Source: UBA6183 sp964545895
GTDB taxonomy: Bacteria > Bacteroidota > Bacteroidia > UKL13-3
DNA: 20,122 nt
Direction of reading: 5' to 3'
Assembly (NCBI GenBank): GCA_964545895.1
Contig: CAZJHS010000056.1
Coordinates: 1-20,122, forward strand
Shown: positions 15,279 through 20,122 of the stretch, piece by piece
Layout: each line of letters starts with the position of its first letter
Numbering within the stretch: position 1 is the first letter of the stretch
The notes under the pieces: generated by a model
The model's database searches: none
What the model was told of the DNA's origin: nothing
What the model saw: the letters and a program-made list of their open reading frames with translations, nothing else
Program-made: the position numbers and the translations under genes

Positions 15279-18200
15279 ATGAATAGATTAGTATTTTTAT
15301 TGTTGAATTGTTTTATTGGTATTGTTCCAGCTTATGCGATAACCTACTATTATGATGGCTCTGGTAATTTAAACTTAACATCAAATTGGTGGACAAATAC
15401 AAATGGTACTGGAAGCAACCCTGCCAACTTCACAACAAACACACAAATTTTTGAAATTCGCAACACCACAAGTGTTACCATAAGTTATAATTGGACAGTA
15501 AGTGGTACGGGTTCGAGAGTTGATATTGGAAATGCCACTGTTGCTGCAATCACTTTAGCACATACCTCGGGCGATTTTAACGGCACACTAAATATAAATG
15601 CTGCCAGCAGTGGAACCAACACATACAACGGTCAAACAACAGATGCAAACACCCCTACATTGGGAACACTTAGCAGCGGATCAACAGTAATATACAATCG
15701 TAACGGAACACAAACTGTACAAAGCAATACATACGCTAATTTACAAATATCAAATAATGGTGGTGTAAAAACTTCTGCATCAACAGTAACAGTTAACGGT
15801 ATACTTACCATTGATGCCAGTTGCACATTTAACATGAGTACCTTTTTACTCAGCGGTAATCCCACATCAACAAGTGGTACGGGTACTTTACAAACAGCAA
15901 ATACTGCAGACCCCGCCATTCCAAGTGGTGAAACTTGGAGCTTTATTGTAGAATACAATGGGGCAGCACAAACCATTGAGGCTGGTACTTATACAGCAGG
16001 AGTAACTGCAAGCGGTGCTGGAAATAAAACGGCTGATGCCTTTACAATTAATGGAATATTTACTATTAATGCAGGTCGCATTGTTAGTATGGGAACAAAC
16101 TTAATTAGTGGAAATCCTACATCAACAAGTGGCACTGGTACTTTACAAACAGCCAATACAGCTAACCCTGCAATACCAACTGGTGAAACTTGGAGCTTTA
16201 TTGTAGAATACAATGGGGCAGCACAAACCATTGAGGCTGGTACTTATACAGCAGGAATAACCGCAAGCGGTAGTGGAGATAAAACAGCTGATGCCTTTAC
16301 AACTAATGGAATATTTACTATTAATGCAGGTCGCATAGTGAGCATGGGAACAAACTTACTTAGTGGCAATCCAACATCTACAAGTGGTACGGGTAATTTA
16401 CAAACAGCTAACACTGGTAACCCTGCAATACCAACTGGAGAAACTTGGAGTTTTATTGTTGAATACAATGGGGCGGCACAAACCATAGAAGCTGGTACTT
16501 ATACAGCAGGCATTATAGTAAGTGGATCTGGTGATAAAACAGCTGATGCTATTACAGTTAATGGTATTCTTACCATTAATGCTGGCCGAATTTTAAATAT
16601 GGGTACTAACGCGTTAGCTGGTAACCCAACTACAATAAGTGGAACTGGTACGTTACAAACAGCTAACACTACCGCAACACCAATACCCAGTGGAGAATCG
16701 TGGAGTGGCTTAGTTTCGTTTACAAGTGTAGCTGGTCAAACCATTGTAGCAGGAACATTTGTAGATTTAACTGGAACTGGTGGTAACAGAACTTTAATTA
16801 ATGGTGGAACTATTAATATTTCAGGGGTATTTACTACTGGATCTGGCACATACACTGTTACCAATAACACCATGAACTTCAATGGGGCTGCTCAAAATAT
16901 TCCGGCACTAACCTATAATAATTTAACAATAAGCGGCACCGGAGACAAAACGGCAACCGGAACTATTAATGTTAATGCTGTTCTTAACATTAATAGTGGT
17001 AGAATATTAAATATGGGTACTAATTTGCTTGGCGGCAACCCCACATCCACAAGTGGTACGGGTACCTTACAAACAGCTAACACAGCTAACCCTGCAATAC
17101 CTACTGCTGAAACGTGGAGCTTTATTGTTGAATATAATGGCGCGGCACAAACTATTGAAGCTGGTACATACACAGCAGGAGTAACAGCAAGCGGCAGTGG
17201 AGATAAAACAGCTGATGCCTTTACCATTAATGGGGTATTTACTATTAATGCTGGTCGCATTGTTAGTATGGGAACAAACTTACTAAGTGGAAATCCTACA
17301 TCTACAAGTGGTACGGGTACTTTACAAACAGCTAACACAGCTAACCCTGCAATACCTACTGCTGAAACGTGGAGCTNNNNNNNNNNNNNNNNNNNNNNNN
17401 NNNNNNNNNNNNNNNNNNNNNNNNNNNNNNNNNNNNNNNNNNNNNNNNNNNNNNNNNNNNNNNNNNNNNNNNNNNNTTATTGTTGAATACAATGGCGCGG
17501 CACAAACCATTGAAGCTGGTACTTACACAGCAGGGGTAACCGCAAGCGGTAGTGGAGATAAAACAGCTGACCCATTTACAATTAATGGAGTATTTACTAT
17601 TAATACAGGTCGCATTGTTAACATGGGTACCAACTTACTAAGTGGTAATCCTACATCAACAAGTGGTACGGGTACATTACAAACAGCCAATACTGCTAAT
17701 CCTGCCATACCAACAGCCGAAGCGTGGACTTTTACAGTTGAATATAATGGAGCTGCACAAACAGTAGAAGCAGGAATCTATACTAATTTAACCTGCAGTG
17801 GTACTGGAAATAAAACAGGAGAAGCCATAGCAGTTAATGGGGTACTAACCATTAATACTGGTAGAATTTTAGATATGGGAACGAATGTGCTTAGCGGTAC
17901 ACCAACATCAAGTAGCGGTGCAGGTACTCTTACTACTGCAAATACTTCGGCAACACCTATTCCTAGCGGTGTAGTATGGACATTCACTGTAACGTATAGT
18001 AGTGCATCAGCGCAAACTATTGTTGCTGGAACATATCCTGTTTTAACTGCAAGCGGTGGTCCACGTACTTTTTCGAGCAGTGGAGTGATTATTATAGGTG
18101 GTACTTTTACACCAGGAACAGGCAATTATACAATAGGTACAAGTACTGTAAGATATATTACAGCAACAGGTACTATACCAGTGCCAAATGTAGCTAGCGG

Positions 18201-20122
18201 TGGTAACTACTATAATTTAGATGTTTCAAGTGGCACCTGGACCTTGGGAGCCACTGTTATTACCGGTAACGATTTTTCCGTATCGGGCGGAAGTTTAACA
18301 ATTAATAACAATACCAGCCGTGTTGTTACAATTAATGGCAACATGGTATTAACCGCTGGCAGTGTTGACTGTAATCCAGGTACAAGTGGTACTACCATAA
18401 TTAACCTAAAAGGTAATTTTTCAAACACAGGTTGCGTTTTTCAAAACAGTGGTACTGCAGACAATGGCACAGTTAGGTTTAATGGTACTGGCACAATAGG
18501 AGCTCCTCAAATTTATTCAAATACTACTGCTACTAACATTATTTGGATAAACTTTAGTGCTGAAAGTGGCACCGTGTTACAACTAAATACTAACATGTCT
18601 CTTGAAAGAGAAACAAACAGATTTGCTGGAAAACTATACATACAAAATGGGGGTACAGTAAACATACAAGGATTTAATGTGGTTGCCTCCGACCAAGATG
18701 CCAGTGGGGGGTTAGACTCTGTTTATATTTTTGCAGGTGGTACACTAATTACACAAAATGCTACAGGTGTTTCTGGCAGTTTTAATGATATAAACACATT
18801 TCTATCGGTTAATAATGGGGCAAATTTTGAATTTAGAGGAGCAAATACAGGAACATTTGTAACTACCCCAACAGCAAATACAATTAATAATTTAACCGTC
18901 AATAACGGATCATCATTAACACTTGGCCAAGCATTAACAATAAACGGAGCCCTTAATTTTACAAGCGGTAATGTAATTTTAGGAACCAATTTATTAACCC
19001 TAAACGGAACAATTAGCGGAACCTCTGATTTTGTTGGCTCAACCACATCAACTTTAAACATTACTGGTACTGGTGCGCTTGGTGCTAACATCAATATGAA
19101 CTCAACCAGCAACACCACTCGCTCACTAAATACCCTTACTATTAATCGAACTTCATCAACCATAACGTTAGGTAACAGTTTACGTTTAGTTGGAACCCTA
19201 ACTATGAGTAACGGCACATTAGCCAGTGCTGGCAATTTACGCTTAATCTCTGATGCTACTTCAACTGCAAGAATTGCTACAATTACAGGAACAGGTGCTG
19301 TTACCGGAAATGTAATTGTTGAACGATTTATTCCTTCCACAGCACGTAGATGGCGCTTTATGTCGAGTTGTATAAGTAATGCAACACTTGAAGATTGGCG
19401 TGGTGAAATTTATTTAACAGGTGCAGGTACTGGAACAACTATAGGCACACTTAACAGTAATGGTTTTGATGCAACTGCAAATAATAGCCCAAGCGTATAT
19501 TTTTATAACGAACCCACCACTGGTGTAACAGATTTGGGATGGACTGCACAAACCAATAACACAGCTTCTCTAACCAACGTACCTTTAGTTGTTGGCCGTG
19601 GTTATCGTGTTTTTATACGTGGAGACAGAAGTGATTTGAACCGATTAAACGATACTGAACCCAGCCAAAATGCCGTAACATTAAACCTAGTTGGAACAAT
19701 AAATGCTGGCAATATTAGCATGCCTGTATCTTATACAAACAATGTAAGTTCAACACATGATGGTTGGAATTTTGTTGGTAACCCATACCCGTCTGCTTAC
19801 GACTGGAATACATTTTGGGATGATGGAAACACGGGGAGCGATGACGGAACTAACTACACCAACATTGATCAAACAATTTACATTTATGATGCAACAGCAA
19901 ATAGTTATAAAAGCTATAATGCCTCTACCAATTCTGGAACCTTTAATGGTATAATTGCACAAGGGCAAGCATTTTTTGTTAAAAGTACAGGATCTGGAAC
20001 CGTGCTAACTTTAACAGAAAATCACAAATCATCTGGAACACCTACTCAGTTATTTAAAACTTCAAATTCGAGTTTAAATGAGTGCCATATTAAACTTATT
20101 GCTGATAGCATTAATAGCGATG
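15279..20122 (+). CDS. Giant secreted tandem-repeat surface protein (partial; split by assembly gap)
   Basis: A probable cell-surface or secreted Ser/Thr/Gly/Asn-rich beta-structural protein; its function is unknown. The signal peptide covers 1-20 (RLVFLLLNCFIGIVPAYA), and the mature start ITYYYDGSGNLNLTSNWWTN is common in large Bacteroidota surface proteins. From about residue 168 come about eight 85-residue repeats (VEYNGAAQTIEAGTYTAG, INAGRIVSMGTNLLSGNPTS, GTLQTANTANPAIPTGETWS). Degenerate TxNGxLTI/GTxT strands follow from about 18000 to 19300. Then comes a region ending in WNFVGNPYPSAYDWNTFWDD and IIAQGQAFFVKSTGSG, which normally sits just before a T9SS tail. The window ends before any such tail. 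With the 100 N kept, a stop appears at 17484-17486, but this is a frame artefact: removing the N restores the open frame to 20122. About 1,581 codons are visible. No catalytic motifs are seen. Confidence 0.85.
15790..17980 (+). repeat. Tandem coding repeat, 255-bp (85-residue) unit
   Basis: The same reference codon (Ser of STSGTG) recurs at about 15872, 16128, 16383, 16638, 17052, 17307, 17662 and 17914. Most steps are exactly 255 bp. One interval is 414 bp, carrying an inserted variant segment (IPSGESWSGLVSF to AALTYNNL-like strands). The step across the N run is 355 (255 plus the 100 N), and the last is 252. Units next to the gap are almost identical at the DNA level, indicating recent duplication or gene conversion. 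Confidence 0.9.
17377..17476. other. Assembly gap (100 N) inside the repeat array
   Basis: The left flank ends TGGAGCT and the right begins TTATTGTTGAA. Joined directly they recreate the normal repeat text, and the 255-bp register is exact without the N. The gap therefore contains zero or a whole number of extra repeat units, not 100 bases. Confidence 0.9.

Noticed and set aside
15790..17980. Regular repeats resembling a CRISPR-like or satellite array
   Set aside because: The 255-bp unit is in frame, encodes an 85-residue beta-rich repeat, and has no short repeat/spacer alternation.
15632..18428. A series of long open frames on the minus strand across the repeat region, one per 255-bp unit
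   Set aside because: They are antisense shadows of the biased Thr/Gly/Ser/Asn codon use of the repeat protein. They repeat with its period and have no independent start signals or recognisable domains.

Overview
This is an accessory and housekeeping stretch from a low-GC Bacteroidota genome, probably of the Chitinophagales/Sphingobacteriales kind. The lineage is inferred from a TonB-dependent receptor with a carboxypeptidase-regulatory-like N-terminus, at least two proteins with type IX secretion (T9SS) C-terminal sorting domains, LytTR/LytS two-component signalling, and Bacteroidota-type -7 promoter boxes (TAnnTTTG). Two runs of exactly 100 N (1311-1410 and 17377-17476) show it is a draft scaffold. 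Both runs cut through genes, and the second produces a false stop codon.

Layout. 1-1934 (-): 5' part of a TonB-dependent outer-membrane receptor that runs off the left edge, with most of its plug domain lost in the first gap. 2165-4243 (-): kbl (glycine C-acetyltransferase) behind prmA (ribosomal protein L11 methyltransferase). 4336-6143 (-): a LytTR response regulator and a LytS-type histidine kinase overlapping by 4 bp. The 173-bp divergent region before the next gene holds two 21-bp-period direct-repeat pairs in mirror orientation, which look like LytTR operators. 6317-7693 (+): secreted beta-lactamase-fold serine hydrolase with a T9SS tail. 7741-9857 (-): a small island with a two-TM protein, an ABC-type AAA ATPase and a TOPRIM (DUF4276-like) protein. 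It resembles a split OLD-type defence module and lies between two near-identical terminators. 10045-11730 (-): hutU (urocanate hydratase), without other hut genes. 11910-14837 (+): secreted NHL-repeat protein with about 12 blades and a T9SS tail. 15279->20122 (+): a giant secreted repeat protein with 85-residue tandem repeats, running off the right edge.

How the genes work together. The kinase/regulator pair probably controls itself and/or the divergent hydrolase through the shared mirror-symmetric site. The ATPase and TOPRIM genes overlap and share a strong ribosome binding site, so they are almost certainly co-translated. The upstream membrane protein is a possible third component. The three exported proteins are surface or secreted products handled by T9SS machinery encoded elsewhere. 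kbl, prmA and hutU are ordinary metabolic or housekeeping genes.

The observations most worth following are the LytTR-type operator, the terminator-flanked ATPase/TOPRIM/membrane-protein island, and the repeat-induced assembly break in the giant gene.
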